This document shows, in pieces, positions 1 to 7,120 of a stretch of DNA of 26,636 nucleotides (position 1 is its first letter; the number at the start of each line of letters is the position of its first letter). The translations under genes and the position numbers were made by a program. This stretch comes from a virus. The DNA lies in IMG/VR virus record IMGVR_UViG_3300032177_000065, positions 1-26,636 of that record; one strand, given 5' to 3'. The notes beneath the pieces were generated by a model. That model had not been told where the DNA came from. It did no database searches and worked only from the letters and a program-made list of their open reading frames with translations.

Positions 1-442
1 CCCAATAGAAGTTCGGCCCCGGCTGGCCGCGCGGGTGATAGCGTTGCGAGACTACGGCGGGCTTGCCGCCGACGGCGTTCTCCAGGGCGCAGTCGACCAT
101 CTTGCGCATCGCCTCAGGCGGCACGATCACGTCGGCCTCCACGGAGAATATGAAGTCGTAGCCGTGCTCGCGGGCGTGCTCGACGATGATGCGCCAGGAG
201 AGTTCGAGCGTGTCCCACAGCGCCGGCCAGCGCGTGTGCTGCCAGACTGCGGGGATGTCATGCCCGCGGATCGTGTGAACGTAGTGCAGGTTGCCGCCGC
301 TCTGCGGGCCGTCCGAGTTGTCGACCTGCAGCGCGCCCTTGTTCGCGTACTCGGTCGCGTGGTATGCCTCGGCCCACGGCTTCAGGCTGTAGAGGCAGCC
401 CGACCAGGTCGGGCACGCCATCAGGACTTTCGGGTCGGTCAC
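1..442 (-). CDS. Partial glycosyltransferase-like protein (C-terminus outside the window)
   Basis: The frame is open from a GTG at 442 to the window edge, giving 147 residues without a stop. The start has a strong ribosome site (GGAGG at 451-447) and the GTG overlaps the holin stop as GTGA. The N-terminus has a beta-strand-like stretch ending in VLMACPTWSG. Around residues 100-112 a hydrophobic strand leads into SVEADVIVPPEAM, where the acidic E-A-D resembles the metal and sugar-nucleotide binding DXD of GT-A glycosyltransferases. If correct, it would move a sugar from a nucleotide sugar to phage DNA, a virion protein or a host envelope glycan. It is the last gene seen in the lysis cassette. 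The fold call is by motif only and the acceptor is unknown; a nucleotidyltransferase-like protein is an alternative. Confidence 0.5.
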   Translation of the reverse strand, partial: MTDPKVLMACPTWSGCLYSLKPWAEAYHATEYANKGALQVDNSDGPQSGGNLHYVHTIRGHDIPAVWQHTRWPALWDTLELSWRIIVEHAREHGYDFIFSVEADVIVPPEAMRKMVDCALENAVGGKPAVVSQRYHPRGQPGPNFYW

Positions 443-660
443 TTATCCTCCTTGCTGCCCAGACCGAACTGCTTGTTCTGGGGCGCGAAGTACATGACGA
501 GGTAGGTCACGACGCCGGCCACGCCGGAGCTGACGATGATCTGCCAAGTGGAGGCGTTGATCTCCCAGATGTTCGCCGCGTTGGCGAGGAACGACGGGGC
601 CGCGCTGCCGATGAACACGCTGATGACGACGAAGACGAACTGCTGCACCTTGAGGGCCAT
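439..660 (-). CDS. Holin, two transmembrane segments
   Basis: This is a 73-residue protein with two hydrophobic segments, about residues 5-25 and 38-58. A short polar turn (NIWEINAS) separates them and a charged tail (GSKEDK) follows. That matches the size and layout of two-helix phage holins, which permeabilise the cytoplasmic membrane at a set time so that endolysin can reach the wall. The ATG at 660 has AGGAG six bases upstream. This ribosome site overlaps the TAG stop of the preceding gene, so the two are probably coupled. The gene lies two genes downstream of the endolysin, as expected in a lysis cassette. No signal sequence or enzymatic motif is seen. An antiholin role is possible because a second holin-like gene lies just upstream. 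Confidence 0.72.
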   Translation of the reverse strand: MALKVQQFVFVVISVFIGSAAPSFLANAANIWEINASTWQIIVSSGVAGVVTYLVMYFAPQNKQFGLGSKEDK

Positions 661-669
661 GTGAGTCTC

Positions 670-1116
670 CTAAAGTTGGGTAGTCGGCCAGATAGCGCGC
701 TTGACGCCGTAGCCGACCGCGCCGATCGCGGTCGCCGTGCCCGGCGGTAGGTTCAGGGTCGTGAGTTGATTGAGCGCATAGGTGAGTGCCTCACCGCTGG
801 CCGTGAAAGCCACGAACCAGGTCGCCCGGATGACGCCCATGAGCGTGCGTCGCTTCTTGGAGTAGGGAGCCGCCGCCAGCGTCATCTCGGCCTCGGCCTC
901 GCCGGGGTCTGGGGCTGACGGCGGCTCGACGAGAGAGGCCGCGACGACCGCCTCGCGCTGAGGGGCGGGAGCGAGGGGGGATGCGGCCGTCGCGGCCGGC
1001 TCTGTGCCCGTAGTGGGCAAGACGTTCACGTCGATGGAGGTGCCGCCGTCCTTCACGCCGACGACGACCTCGATCGTGTTATCTCCTAGCCACGTATAGC
1101 GGGTGAAGATGCTCAC
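670..1116 (-). CDS. Putative membrane protein of the lysis cassette, possible second holin
   Basis: The GTG at 1116 is chosen because it overlaps the endolysin stop as GTGA and has GGAG upstream. The frame itself stays open further upstream, to about 1482, but that part lies inside the endolysin gene. The product is 148 residues. Residues 1-30 look like short beta strands (YTWLGDNTIEVVVGVKDGG). Residues 35-85 are low-complexity Ala/Pro/Glu. After a basic SKKRR the C-terminal 58 residues contain two moderately hydrophobic stretches, about 93-113 and 122-138, ending in VKRAIWP. A basic patch followed by two helices and a short tail resembles phage holin-like proteins that carry an N-terminal extension. 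The helices contain polar residues, so membrane insertion is an inference. The role could be holin, antiholin or an endolysin partner. Confidence 0.45.
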   Translation of the reverse strand: MSIFTRYTWLGDNTIEVVVGVKDGGTSIDVNVLPTTGTEPAATAASPLAPAPQREAVVAASLVEPPSAPDPGEAEAEMTLAAAPYSKKRRTLMGVIRATWFVAFTASGEALTYALNQLTTLNLPPGTATAIGAVGYGVKRAIWPTTQL

Positions 1117-1880
1117 TTCTCCACCACGATGAACCAGCAGTGCCGATACTCGCGCGTGTGGTAGCCGACGCCCTGCCGGCCGCTGGCCAGGGTCGCGTTG
1201 GCCTCGACGGAGCGGAACTGCCCGCCGCCCTGGTCGGACACGAAGAGGCCGAAGTGGTCGGGGTCGCTGCGTCCGTCGAAGTCGATGACGAAGCCGTTGC
1301 CGGGCTCGGGGTCGTCGGTCAGGTGCAGTCCGTTGCGGCCCGCTGCCGCATCGGCGAGCATGGCGTCGGTATTCTCCCAGCGCACCCCGCGCACCACGGC
1401 TTTGCTGCCCGCCTTGTCGTACCAATAGCTGCCCGCGCGCACGCAGTAGGCCCCGCCGTCGTTCTCTCCGCGGCACCACCACGAGTTGTAGATGATGGCG
1501 TTATTAGGCGCTTCGAGCTTGCCCACGTCGGCCTTGGCGCAGCCCAGAGCGCGCACGCGCATCTTGTCGGCGTCCGACTGCTTGCCGACGTTGTCGCGCA
1601 CCTTCTGCAGCCGCGCCTGCCGCCGCGCCCGGTACTCGCCGGGCAGCGGCTCCTCTTCGGTGATGAAGGCCATGAACTTGTCGCCGGCGACGGGCGTGAC
1701 CTCGCCGTCGGGGTAGCCCATCCAGAACTTCGTACCCTGCACGGCGGAGGCGGTGAGTGGGCCGAAGATGCCGTCTATTTCTAGGAGCTTGCGCGGCTTG
1801 CGGTAGCTGTTCCCGTTTAGGACGCGCTGCAGGGCCTTGACGCGCTCGCCCTCGTCGCCGTACTTCAGGATGTCAGGCAT
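1113..1880 (-). CDS. Endolysin: peptidoglycan-binding domain plus CHAP-like domain
   Basis: The protein has 255 residues. Residues 1-70 form a PG_binding_1-type domain (KYGDEGERVKALQRVL, then DGIFGPLTASAV), which anchors the enzyme to peptidoglycan. Residues 105-255 look like a CHAP/NlpC-type amidase or endopeptidase. The candidate catalytic residues are Cys146 in GGAYCVRAG, His209 in DPDHFGLFVS and Glu226 or Asn228 in SVEANAT. The PGNGFVIDF segment before the histidine is typical of this fold. There is no signal peptide or membrane anchor, so release probably depends on a holin, and two holin-like genes follow directly. The ATG at 1880 overlaps the protease stop by eight bases and has a G-rich ribosome site. 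The binding domain is N-terminal. The exact bond cut cannot be told from sequence. Confidence 0.83.
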   Translation of the reverse strand: MPDILKYGDEGERVKALQRVLNGNSYRKPRKLLEIDGIFGPLTASAVQGTKFWMGYPDGEVTPVAGDKFMAFITEEEPLPGEYRARRQARLQKVRDNVGKQSDADKMRVRALGCAKADVGKLEAPNNAIIYNSWWCRGENDGGAYCVRAGSYWYDKAGSKAVVRGVRWENTDAMLADAAAGRNGLHLTDDPEPGNGFVIDFDGRSDPDHFGLFVSDQGGGQFRSVEANATLASGRQGVGYHTREYRHCWFIVVEK

Positions 1881-2541
1881 TGGCCCCCCCTATCGGCAAG
1901 GCACGTTCTGTGGCCGCGCACGCCTCGCCGCCTTGCATGTAGATGTCCTCAAGGTCGACGATGGACAGGCGCACATAACCGCCCTTACCATGCTTCAGAC
2001 CCCACGACTGCTTGATAGTGGCGTACTTCTCGTCTACGCCGACGATGTCGTAAGCGTGACCGCCGACGACCTTGCCGGTGGGCCGGATGATGCCGCCGAT
2101 GAGGCTCGGTCGGCACATTCCCTCCGTGAAGATGGTGCCGAAGACGACGGGGCCGAAGCGGGATACATAGTCGAGCGCCTCGTCTACGGAGCCTGCCCAG
2201 AAGTAGGTGCCGAGCCTGCCCATCTGCTTCATCACCTTGGCCCCGGCGCGCACCGTGGAACCGTCCTTCTCGGGACAGCCGTCGACCTGCTTGCAGCGCG
2301 AGTAGATGTCGTGGCCGGTACAGTTGTTCCAGTCGTCTTCGACGGGCGTCGAAATGCCCCAGCCCGCCCAAGCAAAGCCAACGCAATGGGGCGTCTTGAG
2401 CTGGTTGAGCACGCGGTCGGAGTGCCACGCCTTGACCGGCCTCGGCGGAGCCGTCTTGCCCAGCTCGACCATAGCGGCCTTCATGGAGTAGTCGCGGGCG
2501 TCGGGCGGCGACGGGAGTCTGCCGAGGCCGTACTCCCTCAC
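1873..2541 (-). CDS. Papain-like (C1 family) cysteine protease with altered active site
   Basis: A GTG at 2541 overlaps the upstream stop as GTGA and gives 222 residues. A GTG at 2565 would add eight residues but has no ribosome site. The C1 layout is readable: RDYSMKAA near residue 17, oxyanion Gln47 and nucleophile Cys53 in NQLKTPHCVGFAWAGWG, and His162 in GGHAYDIVGVDEKY. The block normally read NSWG appears here as KQSWG, so the catalytic Asn is Gln178; the codon is CAG at 2010-2008. C1 proteases cut peptide bonds, and the third residue orients the histidine. No secretion signal or propeptide is visible. The gene sits between a membrane-anchored protein and the endolysin, so it may process a virion or lysis protein or attack the host envelope. 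The fold is confident; activity and target are not. Confidence 0.78.
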   Translation of the reverse strand: MREYGLGRLPSPPDARDYSMKAAMVELGKTAPPRPVKAWHSDRVLNQLKTPHCVGFAWAGWGISTPVEDDWNNCTGHDIYSRCKQVDGCPEKDGSTVRAGAKVMKQMGRLGTYFWAGSVDEALDYVSRFGPVVFGTIFTEGMCRPSLIGGIIRPTGKVVGGHAYDIVGVDEKYATIKQSWGLKHGKGGYVRLSIVDLEDIYMQGGEACAATERALPIGGANA

Positions 2542-2930
2542 GGCTTCACCCAAGTGAACTTCCACGACACTGTGCCGTCGGGTTGCGGCGTGATGACTTC
2601 CAGATACGACTGCGTGTTCACGTTCGTGTCGCCCTTGACGAGCGCCCGGCGTGGCAGCTTGAACGACGCCTTGACGAGGTAGTTGCCCGCCGGAAAGTAG
2701 ACGATGGCTCCTTTGGCGGCCGCGATGGTCTTCAGGATTGCGGCCTCATCGAGCGTCTTGCCGTCACCCTTCGCCCCGTAGTCCTTGACGTTGAAGGTCG
2801 GCGTGAGCGTCGGCTCAATCGGTGCCTTCTCGGCCTCCTGCGACGCGACCACGGTGACGCCCACAGCCACGACGAAGATCGCTAGGGCGGCGATGAGCCA
2901 CCACTTGTACGCCTTGAGCCACTCACTCAT
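2538..2930 (-). CDS. Membrane-anchored protein with pectate-lyase-like N-terminal edge
   Basis: The ATG at 2930 has GGAGG about nine bases upstream and overlaps the previous stop by eight bases. The 130-residue product has one hydrophobic helix at about residues 11-29 after a short charged N-terminus, so it is probably an N-terminal anchor with the rest outside the membrane. Residues 46-85 read FNVKDYGAKGDGKTLDEAA followed by GAIVYFPAGNYLV. This closely matches the opening strand and first coil of the Pectate_lyase_3 beta-helix found at the start of phage tailspikes and depolymerases. The family normally continues for hundreds of residues, but here the protein stops after about one coil and a short beta-rich tail. 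It cannot hold a full beta-helix active site. It is either a relic of a depolymerase or a small anchored cap domain reused for another task. Confidence 0.62.
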   Translation of the reverse strand: MSEWLKAYKWWLIAALAIFVVAVGVTVVASQEAEKAPIEPTLTPTFNVKDYGAKGDGKTLDEAAILKTIAAAKGAIVYFPAGNYLVKASFKLPRRALVKGDTNVNTQSYLEVITPQPDGTVSWKFTWVKP

Positions 2931-3216
2931 CACAATCACCCTCCTGTTCACGCGCCATAACGATGTTGCACATGCGGTCGGCAATCTGCTTCCAGTAGTC
3001 GCGCTGGTTGAGCACCTCGTCGACGTGGCCGGTGGCGTTGACGACGCGGCTCACGAGCGTCTCGATGACCTTGGCGTCGCAGTCCTCCGCGTCTTCGAGG
3101 TAGCAGGACTCGCAGGCGTCTTCCTTGCCGTCTCCGTCCCGGCAGCGGCACCACGAGGAGAGCGCGCGGCAGGAGACCCCGGCAGCGTTGAGACAGGCGA
3201 TGAGGGAGTCGCTCAC
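2923..3216 (-). CDS. Small Cys-rich protein of unknown function
   Basis: The GTG at 3216 overlaps the preceding stop as GTGA and has GGAGG six bases upstream. The 97-residue product has six to seven cysteines in the first 46 residues, including WCRC and ACESCYLEDAEDC. A helical second half (about 50-90) and an acidic end, GDCDE, follow. The clustered cysteines could bind a metal or form disulfides outside the cytoplasm. The spacing fits no zinc-ribbon family that I recognise, and there is no signal peptide or membrane helix. Its position between two membrane-anchored proteins, just before the protease and endolysin, hints at a role in lysis or the envelope. This is only context; no function is assigned. 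Confidence 0.6.
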   Translation of the reverse strand: MSDSLIACLNAAGVSCRALSSWCRCRDGDGKEDACESCYLEDAEDCDAKVIETLVSRVVNATGHVDEVLNQRDYWKQIADRMCNIVMAREQEGDCDE

Positions 3217-3761
3217 GTCATGCCTCCGAAGATGATGTTGCCGAGCTGGTCGGCGAGCATGACCACGAGGGCCGCCACGACCACGATGATGAACCACTTG
3301 AGGCGCTTCCAACTGATGAGCAGGTCGGCCAGTTCGGGCGGCTGCGCCATGCGCCGCTCCGTGAACTCGGCGTCCTCAGGGTCGGTAGCGCGTCGCTCGG
3401 GCGGGTGCAGGTCGGCCATGTGCGCGGCGTGGACGACGGAGTGCTCGTCGGCGATGAGCTTCTTGACGCGGCCCTCGCAGGTGCGCTCGCTGTCCTCCTT
3501 GTAGGCTTCCAGCTTGGTGACGCGCGCGAAGAAGACCTCGGCCTGCACGAGGTGAGCGTCGATGGACGAGATGATGGCATGGTGGTCTTCTTCGTTCACC
3601 TTGCGATTGACCCGCGTCTCGTCGCGCAACACTTCGGCGCGGCCGTCGTCGTCCTCGTTCTTGGCGACCAGCGCCGTGAGCACGTCCTGAATCGTGGGCC
3701 CGCCGTTCTTGACCGAGTTGATGGCGATGGAGGCCATCGCTTTCTCGAAGGCGTCGCTCAT
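3213..3761 (-). CDS. Coiled-coil protein with C-terminal membrane anchor
   Basis: The ATG at 3761 shares a base with the tail-protein stop (TGATG) and has GGAG six bases upstream. The ATG twelve bases earlier has no ribosome site, so it was not used. The product has 182 residues. Residues 20-115 are charged and helical (for example LRDETRVNRKVNEEDHHAI) and probably coiled coil. Residues 115-150 are polar and rich in Pro, Glu and Arg. One strong hydrophobic helix lies at about 154-172 (WFIIVVVAALVVMLADQL), leaving a very short tail. This architecture is typical of tail-anchored accessory lysis proteins such as XhlA-like haemolysins. It is the first gene after the tail tip and opens the lysis or envelope cassette. 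Function is inferred from architecture and position only. Confidence 0.6.
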   Translation of the reverse strand: MSDAFEKAMASIAINSVKNGGPTIQDVLTALVAKNEDDDGRAEVLRDETRVNRKVNEEDHHAIISSIDAHLVQAEVFFARVTKLEAYKEDSERTCEGRVKKLIADEHSVVHAAHMADLHPPERRATDPEDAEFTERRMAQPPELADLLISWKRLKWFIIVVVAALVVMLADQLGNIIFGGMT

Positions 3762-6700
3762 CAGCGGCTCCATGGTTGTCCGATTGCACGAAGAACAAGC
3801 CCTTGGTCAAGCCAAGCCCCCCAAGAGCCATCGGGATTCGATATGCTGGCTTCTCCTGCATCGACCCACTGATAGCCCGCTGGAGCCTGCATACCGCTTA
3901 CGACGGTGCCGCCGCCCCTGAACTGAGTCTGTCCCCCAAGGGAAGGAGGGGTCGTCGTCGTACTGTCCGTAGGCTCATAGGGCGTCACGCCTGGCATACT
4001 CTCCGCATCGGGCACGGTCTGGTCGGTCGCCGGGATAGCCAGCAGCTCGGCCTGCCTGACGCCGATCTCCTTCTCCATCCAGTCGATACCGATGGTCAGG
4101 GCGTTCTTGCCCGCCGCGAGGTCGACGCTGTGCCCCGTGATGTAGAGCGTGTCCGGCGCCTTCGCCGGGTCCGTCTGCCGGTCGAGATTCTGTATCCACC
4201 AGCCTGCGCGGACGTGCTTCGCGGGTACGGGCGTGCCGAGGCGATTCTTGACGGTGCCGGTGATGACGACGGTGCCCTTGGCGCGGCTGCGGTTGTAGGA
4301 ACCTTGCCCGACGCCGTAGTCGGTCAGCGCCTCGTCCGTGGTGAGAGCTCGCAGCCAGACCGTGCTGCGTCCCAGCGAGCCGTCCATGTAGGGCGCGGCC
4401 GAGCCCTTGAACATCTGCAGGTTGCCGGCGTTGGAAAGGTCGTGGGCTCCGACCGCGCCGCCCGCCGTCAGTGTCTCGGCGTGCCCGTTGATGTGCAGGG
4501 CAATGTCCGCGCCGCTGCCCGCGTAGCTCATCTCGCAGCAGTACCACACGCCGACAGCCATCACCGTGTCGCCGGTCTGCTGGCGGCAGTTGGCTGCGGC
4601 GGCCGGGGTCAGGTAGCGCACCACGACGATGCCAGAGCCGCCGTCGCCGCCGGAGTAGGTAATCGCTGAGTGTGCCCCGCCGCCGCCGCCGCAGTTGGCC
4701 GTGGCGGCCGGAGTCTGCGCCACGGCGTCACTGCCGGCCGCGCCGCCGTGCGTCGCTCCGCCGGGGTTGCCCGCGGAGTAGCCCGCGCCGCCGCCGCCGC
4801 CGCAGTAACCGACGTTCGTGCCGGTGAGAACGATATCGTTGTCGTAGCCCGCGCCGCCGTCGCCGTTGTGACCTGTCGGATGCGGCTCCCCGCCTGCCGC
4901 CGCTGCGCCACCACCACCGCCCGCCTTAGCGGCCGTGGCGGCATTGCCGCCGCCCGCGTTGCCCTGCCCGGCCGGAGTCGCGCTGCCGCCGGTCGTGGTC
5001 CCGGCCCCGTTTATCCAGCCGCCGCCGCCGCCGGAACCGCCACTCCTCCCGTTATACCCTGCGCCTCGCGCGCCGCCGCCGCCGCCTGCGGCGGTGATGG
5101 CCCCGAGTGCGCTCTGGCCGCCGTCGTCTCCGGAAGTCGTATAGATGTGGCCCGGGCCGCCTTGCCCGACTGTGATCGGCACGCTGCCGCTCAGCGTCAC
5201 TGTGCCGGTGAGATAGCCGCCCGCGCCGCCGCCGCCCGTGGAACCGCCGCCGCCGGCGCCAGCGACCATGTACTCAGCGTCTATGCTGGTCCCCTCGGCG
5301 CAAGAGAGGGTGCTCCCGCCGGTGGCCGTGAACTTGTGAACCGTATACGAGCCGTCCGTGGTCTTCGTGCCGCCGGTCGCCGAGAAGCCCGGCGCGACCG
5401 CACCCGAGCCGCCCACGTAGCCGCGCAGATGACCCGCGTTCGTGATGCCAAGTGACCATCCACGGTCGCCGTCGAGTTTGCCGAAAGCGACCGCTGCGCC
5501 GCTCGGCAAGGCGTCGAACTTCAGCCACTCACGCGCCGTGAAGGGTCCGGTCCCGAAGTCGCAGGCAGCCACGTCACCGAAACTGACATAGTCGTTCGTC
5601 CCGTCACCCGCCAGGCAGCACGGGTCCGCAGGCGAGTTGCTGCCCGACCAGCCGCTGACCGCCGTGTAGGCGAAGCCGGAAAGCGTGCCGTCGATGACCT
5701 GGACCAGTTCGCGGTAGGCAGCCGTGGGGTCGGCGTTGTTCCCCGGCCACTTGCCCGAGTCGGCGCGCGCCGGTTCGGCGTCCAAGACGTAGCCGGTCGG
5801 CGTGTCACCGGCGTCCGTGCCGACGATATTGTCCCCTGCCGCGGCGGCCGCAGCGTCGCTGAGGATGAGGCTTGAGAAGTCGACGATCTCGACGCGCAGG
5901 TCGGCGTCGTCCGCGGGCGTGGAGGGCCGATAGAGTCGCCGCGGCCAGCCTTCCGGCAGGGTCGCGTCGTCCTTGTTTCCGAAGTGCACGCAGGCGTAGT
6001 CCGGCACGTCCTCGTCGTATTCGGCGACGTCCCAGGAATCGAGGCCGGGGTTGCCGCCGCCGACGACAATGACCTTCGAGTCGTTCGCGGGGACCAGCGG
6101 CTGCGGCTTGCAGATGAAGGCCCTCTCGTCCCAGAAGCCCCACTCGAAAGGCTGCGCGTAGAGGCCCGCGACGGTGGACATGCCGCCCGCCGCCGTGACC
6201 TTGGCGAGGCCGTTGCCGATGCGCAGGTCATCCAGCATCGCGCCGACGGGTTCGGAGAGGGACGAGGTGGCAAGTCCGGTGCGCGTGGCGAGGTCGACCA
6301 TGGCCTCGTCGATGCGCGGCTTGGTAGTGCGGGCGCGGCCGAAGATGTTCATTTCCGTGAAGGTCACGAACTGCGGCACCGTCGACACGGCGATCATGCC
6401 CGTGCAGCGCAAGCGCGCCGTGAGCACCTTCGTGCCCGCCACCGGAGTCGCCGTGAAGGCACTGGCCGCGCCGCTGTCGTTGCTGTGGGTGATGAGAGCT
6501 GCGGCGTCGAACGCACTGCCGAGCGTCGCAGAGCCGTACAGCCACCATGACCAGGTGTTGCCGCTGTCTGTCGCGACGTTCCAGTCAACGATGCCGGAGA
6601 CGTAGGAGATCGCGTCGTCCGAGAGTCCATCGTCGAGCACGTAGCAGGCGTCGAGCCACACGGTGGGCGAGAGGTACGACGTCCCCGCCTTGACGCGCAG

Positions 6701-7120
6701 TTCGATGGCCCCGGCGTCCACTCGCGCTATCCCGAACTGGTCTTCGCTGGCCACGGGCAGCAGTCGCCAGCCCTCGGACCCGCGGTGCACCCAAGTAGCC
6801 GACACGTCTGCGCGCTTGCCGGCCACAGAGATGAGGCCGCCGCAGACCACAGAGAGCTTGTGCTGACCGCCGATGTCGATGACCGGCTTGACGGAGAATA
6901 TCTCGCCCTCATACAGCTCGTGGGCGTCGTCGTAGATGCTTATCCAGGCGCCTTCTTTGAGGGTGTGATGCGGCGCTAGGTAGGCGTTCCCCACCGGCAC
7001 CTCGAAGGAGGCCGATCCGTGACCGCCGGGCATAGAGCCTGAGAGCTGCACGCCGGTGACGCACAAGGGGCCGGACGTGGAGGTCCAGTCGAAGCCGGCG
7101 ATCTTGATGATCGATGGCAC
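3761..7120 (-). CDS. Tail tip protein: hub-like N-terminus, LamG-like domain split by a glycine-rich domain
   Basis: The protein has 1119 residues from a GTG at 7120, which shares one base with the preceding stop (TAGTG). Residues 1-350 look like a siphophage tail hub (SIIKIAGFDWTS, LYEGEIFSVKPVIDIGG). A concanavalin/LamG-like sandwich starts near residue 490 (DGTNDYVSFGD, then GDRGWSLGITNAG). It is interrupted at about 588 by some 250 glycine-rich residues that begin GSYTVHKFTATGG, pass through many GGGGG runs and end in GSGIVVVRY. The sandwich then resumes (WYCCEMSYAG, ALHINGHAETL) and closes near 936 with the LamG-like GSLGRSTVWLRALTTDEAL. A beta-rich C-terminus of about 180 residues follows. 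Glycine-rich domains of this kind form the adhesin tip in other phages, so this is probably the receptor-binding or hub protein. The domain calls are by pattern. Confidence 0.75.
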   Translation of the reverse strand: MPSIIKIAGFDWTSTSGPLCVTGVQLSGSMPGGHGSASFEVPVGNAYLAPHHTLKEGAWISIYDDAHELYEGEIFSVKPVIDIGGQHKLSVVCGGLISVAGKRADVSATWVHRGSEGWRLLPVASEDQFGIARVDAGAIELRVKAGTSYLSPTVWLDACYVLDDGLSDDAISYVSGIVDWNVATDSGNTWSWWLYGSATLGSAFDAAALITHSNDSGAASAFTATPVAGTKVLTARLRCTGMIAVSTVPQFVTFTEMNIFGRARTTKPRIDEAMVDLATRTGLATSSLSEPVGAMLDDLRIGNGLAKVTAAGGMSTVAGLYAQPFEWGFWDERAFICKPQPLVPANDSKVIVVGGGNPGLDSWDVAEYDEDVPDYACVHFGNKDDATLPEGWPRRLYRPSTPADDADLRVEIVDFSSLILSDAAAAAAGDNIVGTDAGDTPTGYVLDAEPARADSGKWPGNNADPTAAYRELVQVIDGTLSGFAYTAVSGWSGSNSPADPCCLAGDGTNDYVSFGDVAACDFGTGPFTAREWLKFDALPSGAAVAFGKLDGDRGWSLGITNAGHLRGYVGGSGAVAPGFSATGGTKTTDGSYTVHKFTATGGSTLSCAEGTSIDAEYMVAGAGGGGSTGGGGAGGYLTGTVTLSGSVPITVGQGGPGHIYTTSGDDGGQSALGAITAAGGGGGARGAGYNGRSGGSGGGGGWINGAGTTTGGSATPAGQGNAGGGNAATAAKAGGGGGAAAAGGEPHPTGHNGDGGAGYDNDIVLTGTNVGYCGGGGGAGYSAGNPGGATHGGAAGSDAVAQTPAATANCGGGGGAHSAITYSGGDGGSGIVVVRYLTPAAAANCRQQTGDTVMAVGVWYCCEMSYAGSGADIALHINGHAETLTAGGAVGAHDLSNAGNLQMFKGSAAPYMDGSLGRSTVWLRALTTDEALTDYGVGQGSYNRSRAKGTVVITGTVKNRLGTPVPAKHVRAGWWIQNLDRQTDPAKAPDTLYITGHSVDLAAGKNALTIGIDWMEKEIGVRQAELLAIPATDQTVPDAESMPGVTPYEPTDSTTTTPPSLGGQTQFRGGGTVVSGMQAPAGYQWVDAGEASISNPDGSWGAWLDQGLVLRAIGQPWSR
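4614..5356 (-). repeat. Glycine-rich domain coding region with GCC/GGC triplet runs
   Basis: Within the tip protein the plus strand shows repeated runs of ccg/gcc triplets, for example near 4677-4692, 4788-4802, 5019-5030 and 5079-5093. On the coding strand they encode Gly-Gly tracts. Several glycine-bounded segments of roughly 15-30 residues recur across the region. Such triplet tracts can expand or contract in frame by slippage. Confidence 0.7.

Noticed and set aside
670-1482. Longer 270-residue version of the gene ending at 670
   Set aside because: The extra N-terminus is Arg-rich shadow sequence inside the endolysin gene. The GTG at 1116 has a ribosome site and a GTGA overlap.
3970-3977. 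Extra TAGGCTCA copy inside the tip protein gene as part of the regulatory motif set
   Set aside because: A single copy in coding sequence is expected by chance and lacks the paired arrangement seen at 26316-26363.
4670-5455. Plus-strand open frame opposite the glycine-rich domain
   Set aside because: The Ala/Arg-rich translation simply mirrors the triplet runs of the adhesin.
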